From assembly GCF_010365285.1 (NCBI RefSeq), contig NZ_CP048286.1, positions 6,870,001 through 6,934,000 of the forward strand: DNA of 64,000 bases, in the 5' to 3' direction. The position numbers and the translations under genes are program-made. Every line of letters starts with the position of its first letter. The stretch's first letter is position 1. Below the pieces are notes generated by a model, which ran no database searches, was not told where the DNA came from, and was given only the letters and a program-made list of their open reading frames with translations. Source of the stretch: Paenibacillus rhizovicinus (GTDB lineage: Bacteria > Bacillota > Bacilli > Paenibacillales > Paenibacillaceae). Positions 43,493 to 51,928 of this stretch are shown in pieces.

Positions 43493-44392
43493 ATGATTAT
43501 TAAACGGACCCAAACGATATTGCTGCTCGGATTGTGCGCGATGATGATGATCCTCAGTGCATGCGGCACAGGATCCACATTCACGATCGGCGCGCAAACC
43601 TTTACCGAAACCAAAATTTTAGCCGAAATGTACAAAGCGTTAATCGAAGACCAAACGGATGTCAAAGTGGATATCATTCCGGATCTTGCTTCGAGCCCGG
43701 TCGTTCTGCAGGCCATGAAACGAAATGATTTGCAGATGGGCACGTTGTATTCCGGCGAAATTTTCAATAATCATTTCCCGATTCAACCGACCAAGGACCG
43801 CAAGCAGGTGCTGGCGCAGGCGCAAGCCGGTTTCAATAAATATTACGACTTCGATTGGATGGATCCGCTCGGGTTCGAGAACACGTATGCCTTTACCGTT
43901 CGGGAGGATCTTGCCAAGGCCAAAGGGTACGAGACGATATCCGACATCCAAGCAGATGCGTCTACGATGCGTCTTGGCGTCGATACGTCATGGCTTGAAC
44001 GTCCCACGGACGGATATCCCGCATTCTCGAAGTATTACGGCATTACGTTCGGCAAGACGTATCCGATGGAATTAAGCCTCGTGTATAACGCGGTTGCCCA
44101 AAATCAAGTCGATATCGTGCTTGCTTATTCCACCGACTCGCGCCTAAAGGCGTATAACCTGAAAACATTGAAGGATGACAAGCAATTCTTCCCGCCTTAC
44201 GACGCTTCGCCTGTAATTCGAAACGATGCCGCGAAGAAGTATCCGGAAGCGGTGAAAGCCGTATCGGCGCTGATCGGAACGATCGATGCGCAGACGATGA
44301 TCGGTCTTAACTACGAGGTCGATATCGAGAAAAAAAGCGAACGCGAAGTCGCCATCGCTTACTTGAAGCGAGTCGGCTTGCTTAAGTCATAG
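43493..44392 (+). CDS. opuCC: Osmoprotectant-binding lipoprotein
   Basis: This 299-residue solute receptor of the OpuC importer has a lipoprotein signal peptide with lipobox LSAC (Cys about residue 24), so it is anchored to the outer face of the membrane. The mature part is an OpuAC-type fold starting FTIGAQTFTETKILAEMYKAL. ATG 43493 follows GGAGG; the frame is open earlier through the end of opuCB, but that would bury the signal sequence. Confidence 0.92.
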   Translation: MIIKRTQTILLLGLCAMMMILSACGTGSTFTIGAQTFTETKILAEMYKALIEDQTDVKVDIIPDLASSPVVLQAMKRNDLQMGTLYSGEIFNNHFPIQPTKDRKQVLAQAQAGFNKYYDFDWMDPLGFENTYAFTVREDLAKAKGYETISDIQADASTMRLGVDTSWLERPTDGYPAFSKYYGITFGKTYPMELSLVYNAVAQNQVDIVLAYSTDSRLKAYNLKTLKDDKQFFPPYDASPVIRNDAAKKYPEAVKAVSALIGTIDAQTMIGLNYEVDIEKKSEREVAIAYLKRVGLLKS

Positions 44393-44404
44393 GAGGAACA
44401 ACGA

Positions 44405-45100
44405 ATGACGGAACCACATCTAACGTTTTGGGATTTTATCGATTATGTGCAGCGGAACTGGGGGATGCTGCTCGGCTATCTTTATCAGCATATCGTAATG
44501 GTGCTTACCGGCGTCGGGTTGGCTTTTCTCGTCGGCGTTCCTCTGGGAGCGATCTGTACGCGCAATCGCGCGCTGGCTCGCATTATTCTGGCCGTGATGA
44601 ACGTGTTGCAGGTTGTTCCAAGCTTGGCCATGCTGGTACTGCTCTTGCTGATCATGGGACTCGGGTCAACCACGGTCGTCGTCGGACTGTTTCTCTATTC
44701 GCTTAATCCCATCGTTCGGAATACTTACATCGGACTGCAACAGATCAATCCAAGCTATGTGGAAGCAGGGCGGGGCGTCGGCATGAGTACCATGCAAATT
44801 TTGTTCCAGATTCGCTTTCCGCTCGCGCTGACGTACATCATGACCGGCTTGCGAATTTCCGCCGTGATCGCGATCGGCGTTGCTACCATCGCTCCGCTCG
44901 TAGGCGGAAGCGGGCTCGGACGGGAAATCTATGCGGGCATCAATAACGGCAATTCCCTGCGGATCTTCGCGGGAGCCGTGCCCGCGGCGCTGCTTGCGAT
45001 CGTCGCCGACATCGTGCTGGGCACGCTGCAGCGTATGCTGAAGCCGGATCGGAAGCGGTCAAGGAACGTCCTTCCGCCGACGCCGAAAGCGCAAGGCTAA
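44405..45100 (+). CDS. opuCD: Osmoprotectant ABC transporter permease
   Basis: This 231-residue permease is homologous to opuCB, with EAA motif EAGRGVGMSTMQILFQIRFPLALTYIMTG and about six membrane helices. ATG 44405 lies 8 nt after AGGAGG and 12 nt after the opuCC stop. It is the last gene of the operon. A CGGCGGCG/CGCCGCCG hairpin (about 45118-45153) follows but lacks a good T run. Confidence 0.92.
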   Translation: MTEPHLTFWDFIDYVQRNWGMLLGYLYQHIVMVLTGVGLAFLVGVPLGAICTRNRALARIILAVMNVLQVVPSLAMLVLLLLIMGLGSTTVVVGLFLYSLNPIVRNTYIGLQQINPSYVEAGRGVGMSTMQILFQIRFPLALTYIMTGLRISAVIAIGVATIAPLVGGSGLGREIYAGINNGNSLRIFAGAVPAALLAIVADIVLGTLQRMLKPDRKRSRNVLPPTPKAQG

Positions 45101-45244
45101 CCAGACGCGCAGCGAACGGCGGCGATGAAGAGGAAGACGATACGCCGCCGATTCGTTTACTTCCAACGTTCAATCATGTAATATGTAGCCGTATGCGGCG
45201 ATCGGCAGTCGATCGGAGCTGAAGCATGGATTCCTACATATAAC
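45101..45244. other. Intergenic region opuCD-deoD
   Basis: This holds the weak terminator-like hairpin after opuCD (CGGCGGCG ... CGCCGCCG) and presumably the deoD promoter; ATGTAATATGTAG near 45176-45188 is AT-rich but no confident hexamers were found. No gene is seen. Confidence 0.4.
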
Positions 45245-45301
45245 GGAGGTGAATGCCGTTGCGATACGCGATGCGTGCATCGCTCGCAACGGCGCTGAAT
45301 G
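45245..45301 (+). promoter_or_regulatory. Hairpin-split ribosome binding site and overlapping short ORF before deoD
   Basis: GGAGGTG (45245-45251) is 47 nt from the deoD ATG (45299). Between them a perfect compound hairpin forms: GCCGTTGCGA (45255-45264) with TCGCAACGGC (45284-45293), and GCGATGC (45268-45274) with GCATCGC (45277-45283), only TAC bulged. Folding it away leaves 3+5 unpaired nt, an effective spacing of 8 nt, so the hairpin appears to bring the site to the start codon. Alternatively GGAGGTG starts a 20-codon ORF (ATG 45253 to TAA 45313) overlapping deoD, though its spacing is too short. Confidence 0.65.
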
Positions 45302-46012
45302 AGTATACATATTAACGCAAACCCGGGCGATATCGCCGAAACGATCCTTTTGCCCGGAGACCCTCTGCGCGCGCAATACATTGCGGAGAATTTCCTGGAG
45401 GACGCGCGCTGCTACAACCAGGTGCGAGGCATGTTCGGCTTTACGGGCACGTATAAAGGCCAACGGATTTCCGTTCAAGGGACGGGGATGGGCGTACCGT
45501 CGATTTCGATTTACGTCAATGAACTGCTGCGCGAGTACGGCGTGAAGCAGTTGATTCGCGTCGGAACGTGCGGCGGCATTCAGCAGGACGTGAAGGTGCG
45601 CGACGTGGTCATGGCCATGTCGGCCACGACGGATTCGAGCGCCAATCAGCTGCTGTTCCCCGGGTTCAGCTTTGCGCCGCATGCGGATTTCGATTTGCTG
45701 CAGCGCGCCTATCGCGCGAGCCAGGAACGTCAGCTTTCGGTTAAGGTCGGCAATATCTTGACGGCGGATACGTTCTATCGCGAAAGCATGGAACCCGTGA
45801 AGAAGTTAGCCGAGTACGGCGTCTTGGCAGTGGAAATGGAAAGCTCCGCTCTCTACACGCTTGCCGCTCGTTACAAAGCCAAAGCATTGTCCATCCTCAC
45901 GGTAAGCGACCATCTGTTCAGCGGCGAAACCGACACGACGGCCGAAGAACGTCAAACGACCTTCAACGATATGATCTATGTCGCGCTGGAGGCGGCGATT
46001 CAAACGTCTTAA
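45299..46012 (+). CDS. deoD: Purine nucleoside phosphorylase (DeoD type)
   Basis: This 237-residue enzyme of the hexameric PNP family phosphorolyses purine (deoxy)nucleosides to base and (deoxy)ribose-1-phosphate in salvage. Seen are [14 protein letters not shown] (phosphate-binding Gly/Arg), [24 protein letters not shown], the substrate-binding VEMESSALY and the catalytic Asp in TVSDH. Length and motifs match DeoD closely. The start ATG 45299 has no adjacent site; see the hairpin-split site upstream. It is followed by a 10-bp tandem repeat and a perfect terminator. Confidence 0.95.
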   Translation: MSIHINANPGDIAETILLPGDPLRAQYIAENFLEDARCYNQVRGMFGFTGTYKGQRISVQGTGMGVPSISIYVNELLREYGVKQLIRVGTCGGIQQDVKVRDVVMAMSATTDSSANQLLFPGFSFAPHADFDLLQRAYRASQERQLSVKVGNILTADTFYRESMEPVKKLAEYGVLAVEMESSALYTLAARYKAKALSILTVSDHLFSGETDTTAEERQTTFNDMIYVALEAAIQTS

Positions 46013-46048
46013 GACAAGACGAGACAAGACGAGACAAGACGAGACGAG
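46011..46048. repeat. 10-bp tandem repeat (GAGACAAGAC)n
   Basis: About four copies of a 10-bp unit (AAGACAAGAC, GAGACAAGAC twice, GAGACGAGAA) begin at the deoD stop codon (TAA 46010-46012). The tract is non-coding and may vary in copy number between strains. Confidence 0.85.
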
Positions 46049-46073
46049 AATCTTGAAACATATTGTGACGATC

Positions 46074-46109
46074 AGAAAGAGCCTAGACGACAACGTCTAG
46101 GCTCTTTCT
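46074..46109. terminator. Perfect 16-bp terminator hairpin after deoD
   Basis: AGAAAGAGCCTAGACG (46074-46089), loop ACAA and CGTCTAGGCTCTTTCT (46094-46109). The stem is perfect; the T content at its 3' side is within the stem, so it works in either direction. Confidence 0.85.
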
Positions 46110-46210
46110 ACTAGGAATAGTATAAATAAAAAAGGATTATACAGGATATGTAGGGGGAAAAAGGAACTAGGACCTCGCTGTCGAATAGGGATGTCAAAGG
46201 GGGTGAAACC

Positions 46211-46441
46211 ATGAAGGACAATAATCACAATTACCCGCACTATTTCAATGGTTATGCAGGCAACGGCGAATCTTTACGGAGAATCGCGGATCAATTGGCT
46301 GCGTCGATGAACGATGCGACGCAGCAGCCGTCTGCTTCCGCGCTCGGAGCGATCGGCGAGGCAAACCCCGTTTTCCCGATTTACTTCAACGGTCATGCCG
46401 GTAACGGCGCGTCGATGAGACGAATGGCCGAGAACCTGTAG
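46211..46441 (+). CDS. Small protein made of two FNGxAGNG repeats
   Basis: This 76-residue protein has a strong ribosome binding site (AAAGGGGGTG) before ATG 46211. It consists of two copies of a 22-residue unit joined by a Ser/Ala-rich spacer: YPHYFNGYAGNGESLRRIADQL (about 8-29) and FPIYFNGHAGNGASMRRMAENL (about 55-76). There is no signal peptide, Cys or membrane segment. I do not recognise it. The repeated FNGxAGNGxSxRRxAxxL could be a short binding motif, a structural repeat or the core/recognition repeat of a peptide precursor, though no modifying enzyme is near. It has its own terminator. Confidence 0.72.
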   Translation: MKDNNHNYPHYFNGYAGNGESLRRIADQLAASMNDATQQPSASALGAIGEANPVFPIYFNGHAGNGASMRRMAENL

Positions 46442-46487
46442 GTTAGCCCTAGAATTTCCGAAAACGCTTGCAATCGCTTAACCAAAT

Positions 46488-46556
46488 ACCGCCGGCAGCA
46501 AAGTTGCGACAAGCGTTCACACGCTGTTGTCGACTTGCTCCGGCGGTTTGTTGTTT
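46488..46556 (+). terminator. Long imperfect hairpin after the small repeat protein
   Basis: ACCGCCGG (46488-46495) and CCGGCGGT (46540-46547) close a long stem containing AGCAAAGT/ACTTGCT and GACAA/TTGTC blocks, followed by TTGTTGTTT. Probable terminator. Confidence 0.65.
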
Positions 46557-46612
46557 ACATCATTGTGAATGAGGACTTCGGAGAAGAACGCGTGTTGCGG
46601 CGAGCCCGGAGG

Positions 46613-46861
46613 CTAACGTTTCCCTTGCTTAGGATCGGAAATATTTTGATAATAGCGCTCGCCCGTGCGAGGGTTATACCAGACCTGCTGCTTGATGCCC
46701 GTCGTCGGATCGATGAACTGCTCCTCCGTTTTCTGATAATCGAAGGGAGGCTCGCCTACCGGCTGCTTCAAGCGATCGCGCCGGTAGACGATGGTTCCGA
46801 TTATACAAGCAATGACGATGAGAGGCGCGGCGATGAAATAGAAGCCGATCACGAAAGACAT
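46613..46861 (-). CDS. Small single-pass membrane protein
   Basis: This 82-residue protein has one N-terminal membrane helix (about 4-25, IGFYFIAAPLIVIACIIGTIVY), then a basic stop-transfer segment YRRDRLK and a soluble tail containing FIDPTTGIKQQVWYNPRTGERYYQ. The two TG-turns of the tail suggest a small beta-hairpin. ATG 46861 lies 2 nt after the stop of the YbjQ-type gene, so the two are co-transcribed and probably translationally coupled. Function unknown. Confidence 0.75.
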   Translation of the reverse strand: MSFVIGFYFIAAPLIVIACIIGTIVYRRDRLKQPVGEPPFDYQKTEEQFIDPTTGIKQQVWYNPRTGERYYQNISDPKQGKR

Positions 46862-46863
46862 GA

Positions 46864-47184
46864 TTACTCCTTCTCTACGACGACCGCCGTCCCGTAGGCC
46901 ACGATTTCGGACATCGTCTGACCGATTTCCCCCGAATCGAACCGCATCATGACGATCGCGTTCGCCCCCATGGCATGGGCGTTCTTGATCATCCGGTCGA
47001 TCGCTGCTTTGCGCGCATCCTCGATCATCTCGGTATATTCCTTGATTTCGCCTCCAACCAAGCTGCGGAAAGCAGCCGTGACATTGCCGCCGATACCGCG
47101 GCTTCTTACGGTTACGCCGAAGGTATGGCCCAAGACGCGTTCGATGCGATGACCGGCGATGTTCTCTGTCGTGACGACGAGCAT
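46864..47184 (-). CDS. YbjQ/DUF74 heavy-metal-binding-like protein
   Basis: This 106-residue protein belongs to the YbjQ family (PF01906 type): VVTTENIAGHRIERVLGHTFGVTVRSRGIGGN, then EYTEMIEDARKAAIDRMIKNAHAMGANAIVMMRFD. These proteins form pentameric rings; the heavy-metal name comes from weak similarity and the function is unproven. ATG 47184 is 8 nt after AAAGGAGAG; ATG 47190 is too close. It leads a two-gene unit with the small membrane protein. Confidence 0.9.
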   Translation of the reverse strand: MLVVTTENIAGHRIERVLGHTFGVTVRSRGIGGNVTAAFRSLVGGEIKEYTEMIEDARKAAIDRMIKNAHAMGANAIVMMRFDSGEIGQTMSEIVAYGTAVVVEKE

Positions 47185-47265
47185 GTTCATCTCTCCTTTA
47201 GTGATGTTATGTTTTGACTTTACCACGCCAGGCATCCGGATAGCAAAATAGAAGGGGGCGCCAAC

Positions 47266-47304
47266 AAAAAAAGCCGCGGCTCCTTGCGATCAAGGAGCCG
47301 CGGC
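47266..47304 (-). terminator. Intrinsic terminator of the GH36-like gene
   Basis: On the minus strand GCCGCGGCTCCTTG, loop ATCG and CAAGGAGCCGCGGC form a perfect 14-bp stem followed by seven T. It lies directly downstream of the glycosidase stop. Confidence 0.93.
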
Positions 47305-47322
47305 GCTGCTGCATGAGAAATG

Positions 47323-49515
47323 TTAGTCCAACAAATAGCCGACGATCGATGCAAGGCGATCAGCCGTCACGACCAGCTTGCCTTCAGGCAATTCGCTCGC
47401 TTGAAGGGTGCGTACGCACACCAGCTTGCCGCCTTCCGCGGTGAATTCGCGCACCTGGTTGAACGGACGGCTAAACGCGATTTCGCCAGCCGCGAACGGG
47501 ATGCAAGCGACCGAGGCCGAGTCGCTCAAGTCGGCGTTATCCTGGGCGATAAGCGCCCAATTGCCCGTGAACGCCACGGTGCCTGCAACAGGATAACTTA
47601 CGGCCGAGGAGCTTTCGCTGCGCAGCGCCAATGCCGTCAGAAGACCGGCATCCGCCGCGTCGGCATCGGATTCCAAACGGCCCCATGAGCCGAGCTTCGG
47701 TTCGCCTTTCAGGCTTCCCGTGCCCGCATCCAGCAAGAGCGGCTTCCAGCCGCAAGTGCGCCGATGCCAGTTTTGAAGTGCCGTCCAGCGCTGGATGTCG
47801 CTTGCGGTCATCCGTTTGCCATCGTTATCGCACTCGCCGAGCGTAAGTCCGTTGACCCCGACGACGGCGGTATCGAGCAGAATGGAACCGAGCGTATCCC
47901 AATAATAACCGGTCGACGTATTGACGGCCATCCCGTGCCTAGCCGCGAGCGAAGCCCAGAGGCAGCGCTGGTTATGGCCGGATAATTCATGCTCCGCGCT
48001 GTCGCCCGCATCGCCCAGATCGTCGAGATTGATGAGATCGGATACGGAACGCATGAGCGGATGGATGCCGTAATAGATAATGGTGATCGCGTTATCGACG
48101 GATTTCGCCGCATCGTAGATCAGCTTCAGCAATTCGAATGCCAGCCGTTCTCCGCGATAAGCGGGATCTCTAGGAACCGCGGCGTCCGGACCCGGGAAGC
48201 CGTAGCCGAAGTCGAGTTTAAGCGCAGCCGGTTTGTAACGGTTGACGAGACGGACGGTACGCTCCTGAATGAGCTGTCTCGTCCGCGCCGAGCTTGGATC
48301 GAGCAGGTAATGGAAGCTGCTGCCGAACGGACTGCCCGACCAGCGCCAGCGGCGCGGCTGGCCGTCAGGACCGCATAATAGATCATCCGCCGTCAGACCT
48401 TGCGCTTCGGGATCATCCGTCCAGCCGACGCTCTGCCAGAAAGCGAGCTCGTAGCCGTTGTCGCGGAAACGCGCCATGTCCTCGTCGAAGTTCGGGAAGA
48501 GCTCGAGATCGGGCTCGGCGCTGCCGACGAACGTCTCCCATGAATCGTCCATGACGATCATGTCCGCGGGCGTCGTTCCGGACACGCGTTCCGCGATTTG
48601 TTTCAGATCGAAACGGTTTTCCTTGAAATCGCCCCACGTACATAGGAAAGAACGCAAATGATGGGGAGACTTCGGTTCGAACGGACCGAAGGTATCGAAC
48701 AGCGCGCCAAGCGCATCGTAGCCCGTTTCGCCCCAAGCGAGGCGCAGCGGATCGCTCCACTGGCGGCTGCGCGGATCCGGCGCGCCCCATAGGTCTTCGC
48801 GGTAAGCATAATGGATGCACGCCGTCGCGGATTGAATGTGCAGCGTCAGCGGGGCGTCAGGCACTTCGCCCGGGCCGAAGGCGAGCCAGCCGTGCTTGCC
48901 GCCCATCGCGGCTGCATACAACGGCCGTGGAAAAGCAGCCGCATACGGCGTACCCATGGCGTCGCCGAAGCTTCCGAGCGGCAGGCGGGCGCCGCCCATA
49001 TCCCACGAGCGCCAGAACGAATGCGTCGGCGAAGACCCTGCAGCCGGCACGCAGAAGCCTTCGGCAGCCCAGTCCGGCCAATAATGGCTGTCGGCGCGCG
49101 GCGTGCTGAGCCGTTCCGTTTCCGTCAGCAGACGGGTACCGAACTGCAGCGATACGAGGTGAACGTCGCGGTTCCATGCAGCCTGAAGCCGCTTCATGCG
49201 AATGCCCCAAGCTTGCGTTTCGCAAACGAGCGTACCGGTTCCATACTCCCCGAAGGTAAGTCGGATCGCCCATTCCCCGGAAGCGCCTGCCGTCAATCCG
49301 GCAGCTGAAGCTTTGACATACTGCTGTTTCCCGTCGGCATAGAGCTCGATTGCGGGCAGCAGGCTGCCTGTCCAAACCGTGCGCGCCGGGCTGTTCTCCG
49401 CCGATGCTGCGGCATTAACCGCAACCGACAGCCGCGCTGCATCCTGTTCCGTATCCCAAACCAGCTTCATGCCGGCAGTCTCATGCGAAATGATCGTGTT
49501 CAAGGTCTTAGTCAA
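47323..49515 (-). CDS. Alpha-galactosidase-like enzyme (clan GH-D, GH36-like)
   Basis: This protein of about 730 residues is likely cytoplasmic (no signal peptide at TTG 49515, which lies 7 nt after AAGGAAG). A beta-sandwich N-domain (about 1-270) precedes a TIM barrel with DMIVMDDSWETF, ELAFWQSVGWTDD and AALKLDFGYGFPG, where the Asp of KLDFG fits the clan GH-D nucleophile. A second acidic site NLDDLGDAGDSAEHEL may supply the acid. A C-terminal beta domain follows. The length suits GH36. The substrate is likely an alpha-galactoside or related sugar, but clan members vary. It lies 125 nt behind an AraC regulator on the same strand, which probably controls it. Confidence 0.78.
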   Translation of the reverse strand: MTKTLNTIISHETAGMKLVWDTEQDAARLSVAVNAAASAENSPARTVWTGSLLPAIELYADGKQQYVKASAAGLTAGASGEWAIRLTFGEYGTGTLVCETQAWGIRMKRLQAAWNRDVHLVSLQFGTRLLTETERLSTPRADSHYWPDWAAEGFCVPAAGSSPTHSFWRSWDMGGARLPLGSFGDAMGTPYAAAFPRPLYAAAMGGKHGWLAFGPGEVPDAPLTLHIQSATACIHYAYREDLWGAPDPRSRQWSDPLRLAWGETGYDALGALFDTFGPFEPKSPHHLRSFLCTWGDFKENRFDLKQIAERVSGTTPADMIVMDDSWETFVGSAEPDLELFPNFDEDMARFRDNGYELAFWQSVGWTDDPEAQGLTADDLLCGPDGQPRRWRWSGSPFGSSFHYLLDPSSARTRQLIQERTVRLVNRYKPAALKLDFGYGFPGPDAAVPRDPAYRGERLAFELLKLIYDAAKSVDNAITIIYYGIHPLMRSVSDLINLDDLGDAGDSAEHELSGHNQRCLWASLAARHGMAVNTSTGYYWDTLGSILLDTAVVGVNGLTLGECDNDGKRMTASDIQRWTALQNWHRRTCGWKPLLLDAGTGSLKGEPKLGSWGRLESDADAADAGLLTALALRSESSSAVSYPVAGTVAFTGNWALIAQDNADLSDSASVACIPFAAGEIAFSRPFNQVREFTAEGGKLVCVRTLQASELPEGKLVVTADRLASIVGYLLD

Positions 49516-49639
49516 GGCTGATCTTCCTTTCACTGTGGATTCGCTTTCATTATAGAAGCGCCAGCAGTAAAAGTAAGTAGCCCCTATGAAGGAATGGGTG
49601 TCCAAAATACCGATTTGGACAATCGCATACCAGGGAACG

Positions 49640-50536
49640 CTATCGTTGTTCAGGCCATTGATTCCTATGATCGGTCACGTAAATGGAGGAGCAGAAGTCG
49701 GTTAAGCTCATGCCGGTTTTCTTTTTGAACATTTTGCCAAAAGCATGGACGTCGTGATACCCGACCCGTTCGGCGATTTCGCCGAAGGAGAGAGGCGTTT
49801 GAAGCGCGAGTTCCTTCGCCTTCGAGATGCGCGCCCAGATCAGAAATTGCATCGGCGTCGTGCCGAACGCCTTCTTGAATTCCGGGATCAGGTAGTTCCA
49901 CGTCAATCCGGTCAACCGTTCTAATTCAGGCACGTCGAGCGGCTCCTCGAGACGATTCTCGATGTGGTTCTTGACCAGCATCAAGCGTGCCACGTTGCTG
50001 CTCGGTCCTGCCGCGTCGGCTTCTGCGCCTGCCGCGGGTTGTTGGGACACGCGGGCGAGTATGGCGAGCAGCAGCGACTGACAGGCCAGACGGTTCGGGG
50101 CTCCGGGCAGCCGGTACTTGGCGACAAGCTCGGCGAATTGATGCTCCACCGAGCGGCCGTTGTAACGACCGAGCATATGCATGCCCGCGAAAACATCCTC
50201 CAGCGGAAAAGGCAAATCGGCAAAATGAAATACGATGGTGATGGACAGGAAAGGGCGTCCGGGCAGTGCCCGCAAGCCATGCGTTTCGTACGGCCGGTAG
50301 AAGAAGACGTCGCCTTTGGCGACTTGATGCGTCTCTCCTTCGACGGCGAATTCGCCTTTGCCGTCGATGACGTAATTGAGCGCGTACTGCTTCAGCGTCC
50401 GATTGGAGAACCCCCAGTCCCGGGGAGCATGAAAAATGTGGGCCAGCGTAATATAAGGCGCAAAGCGGAAATCGCGCAGCGCGTCCAGCGTTTCCTGCGG
50501 GTGCAGCGCCGCGAGATCGGGTTCGAGATTGGACAT
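49640..50536 (-). CDS. AraC-family transcriptional regulator
   Basis: This 298-residue regulator has an N-terminal cupin with the typical DVFFYRPYETHGLRAL segment and a C-terminal AraC domain (about 190-285: LDVPELERLTGLTWNYLIPEFKKAF and SFGEIAERVGYHDVHAFGKMFKKKTG). ATG 50536 follows AAAGGA by 8 nt. It is located just upstream of, and in the same direction as, the GH36-like gene, so local control of alpha-galactoside use is plausible. Confidence 0.88.
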   Translation of the reverse strand: MSNLEPDLAALHPQETLDALRDFRFAPYITLAHIFHAPRDWGFSNRTLKQYALNYVIDGKGEFAVEGETHQVAKGDVFFYRPYETHGLRALPGRPFLSITIVFHFADLPFPLEDVFAGMHMLGRYNGRSVEHQFAELVAKYRLPGAPNRLACQSLLLAILARVSQQPAAGAEADAAGPSSNVARLMLVKNHIENRLEEPLDVPELERLTGLTWNYLIPEFKKAFGTTPMQFLIWARISKAKELALQTPLSFGEIAERVGYHDVHAFGKMFKKKTGMSLTDFCSSIYVTDHRNQWPEQR

Positions 50537-50620
50537 GACGGTTCCTTTCGGCGAGAATGACGTTTTCTCCATTATAAAGGAACGATCGTAATATAGGACA
50601 CCTGGACGACGGAAAGTTCT

Positions 50621-51550
50621 TCAGCGGCTGGCCGTACGTCCGAGCGGAGCGGCGGGGCTGCCCGACTTGCCGCGCAGCGACTTCGGTTTCTTGTTCACGA
50701 ACACGATGCTGGCGACGATGAGCACCAGGCCAACCACGAGCTTGAAGGAAATCTTTTCGCCCATGAACATGACGCTGAACAAGATGGCGATGAGCGGAAT
50801 GAGGAACGTGAAAGAACCGACCATGCTCGCTTCGCCGGATCCGACGAGTTTGAAATAAACGAGCCATCCCAGCGCTATGACGAAGATGGAGATAAACAGC
50901 AAATTCGCAATAAACGATGAATTCCACGTGATCGCCGACCAGCTCTCGGAAGCGGTGCCCGACAGCAGAAGCGCGATGCCGCCGATCGTGATTTGAAGCG
51001 CAACGACCCAGACGGTGTCCGTCCGCGCGGCATTCTTCTTCATAAAGACGGTGCCAAGCGCCCAACAGACCGCGCTGCCGATCGCGAGCAGGACGCCGGC
51101 CAGCGAGAATTCGCCCGAACCGCCGCTGACGCTGATGACCGCGACGCCCAGGAAGCCGAGCAGCAAGCCGAAGATCTTCAATCCGTACATGCGCTCCCCG
51201 AGCCACAGCCAGGAGAAGATCCCGAGAAGTACGGGCTGCAGGAAGACGATGGATGAGAATAAACCAGCCGGTAAATATTTAAGTCCTATGGTCTGCAAGC
51301 CATAGTAAAGAATGATGTTCAGCACGGACGAGACGAGATAGATGGGCCAATTTTGCCGGAATTGGATCCGTTTGTAGGTTGGCAGGGCGATCGCGACGAG
51401 AATCAGTCCGCCGATCATCGTCCGCAAGCCCGCGAACAGGAGCGGAGGCGCGAATTGCAGCGCGGATTTGGATAGCGGCCAGTTGACGCCCCAGACAATA
51501 ACGAGAAAAGCAAGGTAAAGCACAGTACGCTGACGCGATAACTGCAGCAT
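50621..51550 (-). CDS. DMT-family (EamA) transporter
   Basis: This protein of about 309 residues has ten predicted membrane helices in two EamA repeats, for example LAFLVIVWGVNWPLSKSAL at the first helix and GSFTFLIPLIAILFSVMFMGE near helix 9. EamA proteins export amino acids, metabolites or drugs; the substrate is unknown. ATG 51550 is assumed, with AGGAG 10 nt upstream; a TTG two codons earlier is possible. It is followed by the AraC gene on the same strand with an 84-nt gap. Confidence 0.88.
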   Translation of the reverse strand: MLQLSRQRTVLYLAFLVIVWGVNWPLSKSALQFAPPLLFAGLRTMIGGLILVAIALPTYKRIQFRQNWPIYLVSSVLNIILYYGLQTIGLKYLPAGLFSSIVFLQPVLLGIFSWLWLGERMYGLKIFGLLLGFLGVAVISVSGGSGEFSLAGVLLAIGSAVCWALGTVFMKKNAARTDTVWVVALQITIGGIALLLSGTASESWSAITWNSSFIANLLFISIFVIALGWLVYFKLVGSGEASMVGSFTFLIPLIAILFSVMFMGEKISFKLVVGLVLIVASIVFVNKKPKSLRGKSGSPAAPLGRTASR

Positions 51551-51556
51551 GTTCAA

Positions 51557-51779
51557 TCATCTCCTATGGTGATAGCTCTGTTTATCTGTCTCCCATGTTA
51601 CAGCTTCGTTTAGCATAAATATAATGAATGTTTCTTATCGGGTACATAACATTATTGTTATCAATCCCGCTTTTCCGGATCATGGAATTGGATCCGCAAA
51701 CAAATATGTTATTTATTTCATTACCTAGTCTTGCGTGATAGTTATCCGGCATGGTATGATTTTGCTTGTCTTCATACGC
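51557..51779. other. Divergent region upstream of tRNA-Asp
   Basis: About 220 AT-rich bases lie between the DMT transporter start and tRNA-Asp. A candidate -10 TATGAT (51755-51760) lies about 20 nt before the tRNA 5' end, with TTATCC or nearby sequence as a poor -35. No gene is recognised. Confidence 0.4.
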
Positions 51780-51856
51780 GGAGCCGTGGTGTAGTGGCCC
51801 AACATGCCTGCCTGTCACGCAGGAGACCGCGGGTTCGAATCCCGTCGGCTCCGCCA
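51780..51856 (+). tRNA. tRNA-Asp (GTC)
   Basis: This is a complete 77-nt cloverleaf with encoded CCA. The acceptor GGAGCCG (51780-51786) pairs with CGGCTCC (51846-51852), the discriminator is G and CCA occupies 51854-51856. The anticodon stem CTGCC/acGCAG loop carries GTC, and the T arm is GCGGG-TTCGAAT-CCCGT. The GUC anticodon makes it a substrate for queuosine at G34. The next gene encodes the glutamyl-queuosine tRNA-Asp synthetase, acting on exactly this tRNA. Confidence 0.96.
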
Positions 51857-51874
51857 TCCTATATTCACATTGAT

Positions 51875-51904
51875 TGAGCAGGAGCTTTCTTCCTGCTCAT
51901 TTTT
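51875..51904 (+). terminator. Intrinsic terminator between tRNA-Asp and gluQ
   Basis: TGAGCAGGA (51875-51883), a 7-nt loop and TCCTGCTCA (51891-51899) are followed by TTTTT. gluQ would be expressed by read-through or from its own promoter. Confidence 0.85.
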
Positions 51905-51928
51905 GCATAGGAAGGGGCTGACGCCCTC

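Noticed and set aside
46011-46048. CRISPR or attachment site at the 10-bp repeats after deoD
   Set aside because: The units are too short and lack spacers; no integrase gene is nearby.
46211-46441. A confident RiPP precursor call for the two-repeat protein
   Set aside because: No modifying enzyme, protease or exporter is adjacent and there is no typical leader; only the repeat itself is supported.
51780-51856. tRNA-Asp as an integration site for a mobile element
   Set aside because: No integrase, no duplicated tRNA 3' end and no change to phage-like content follow; the neighbour is gluQ.
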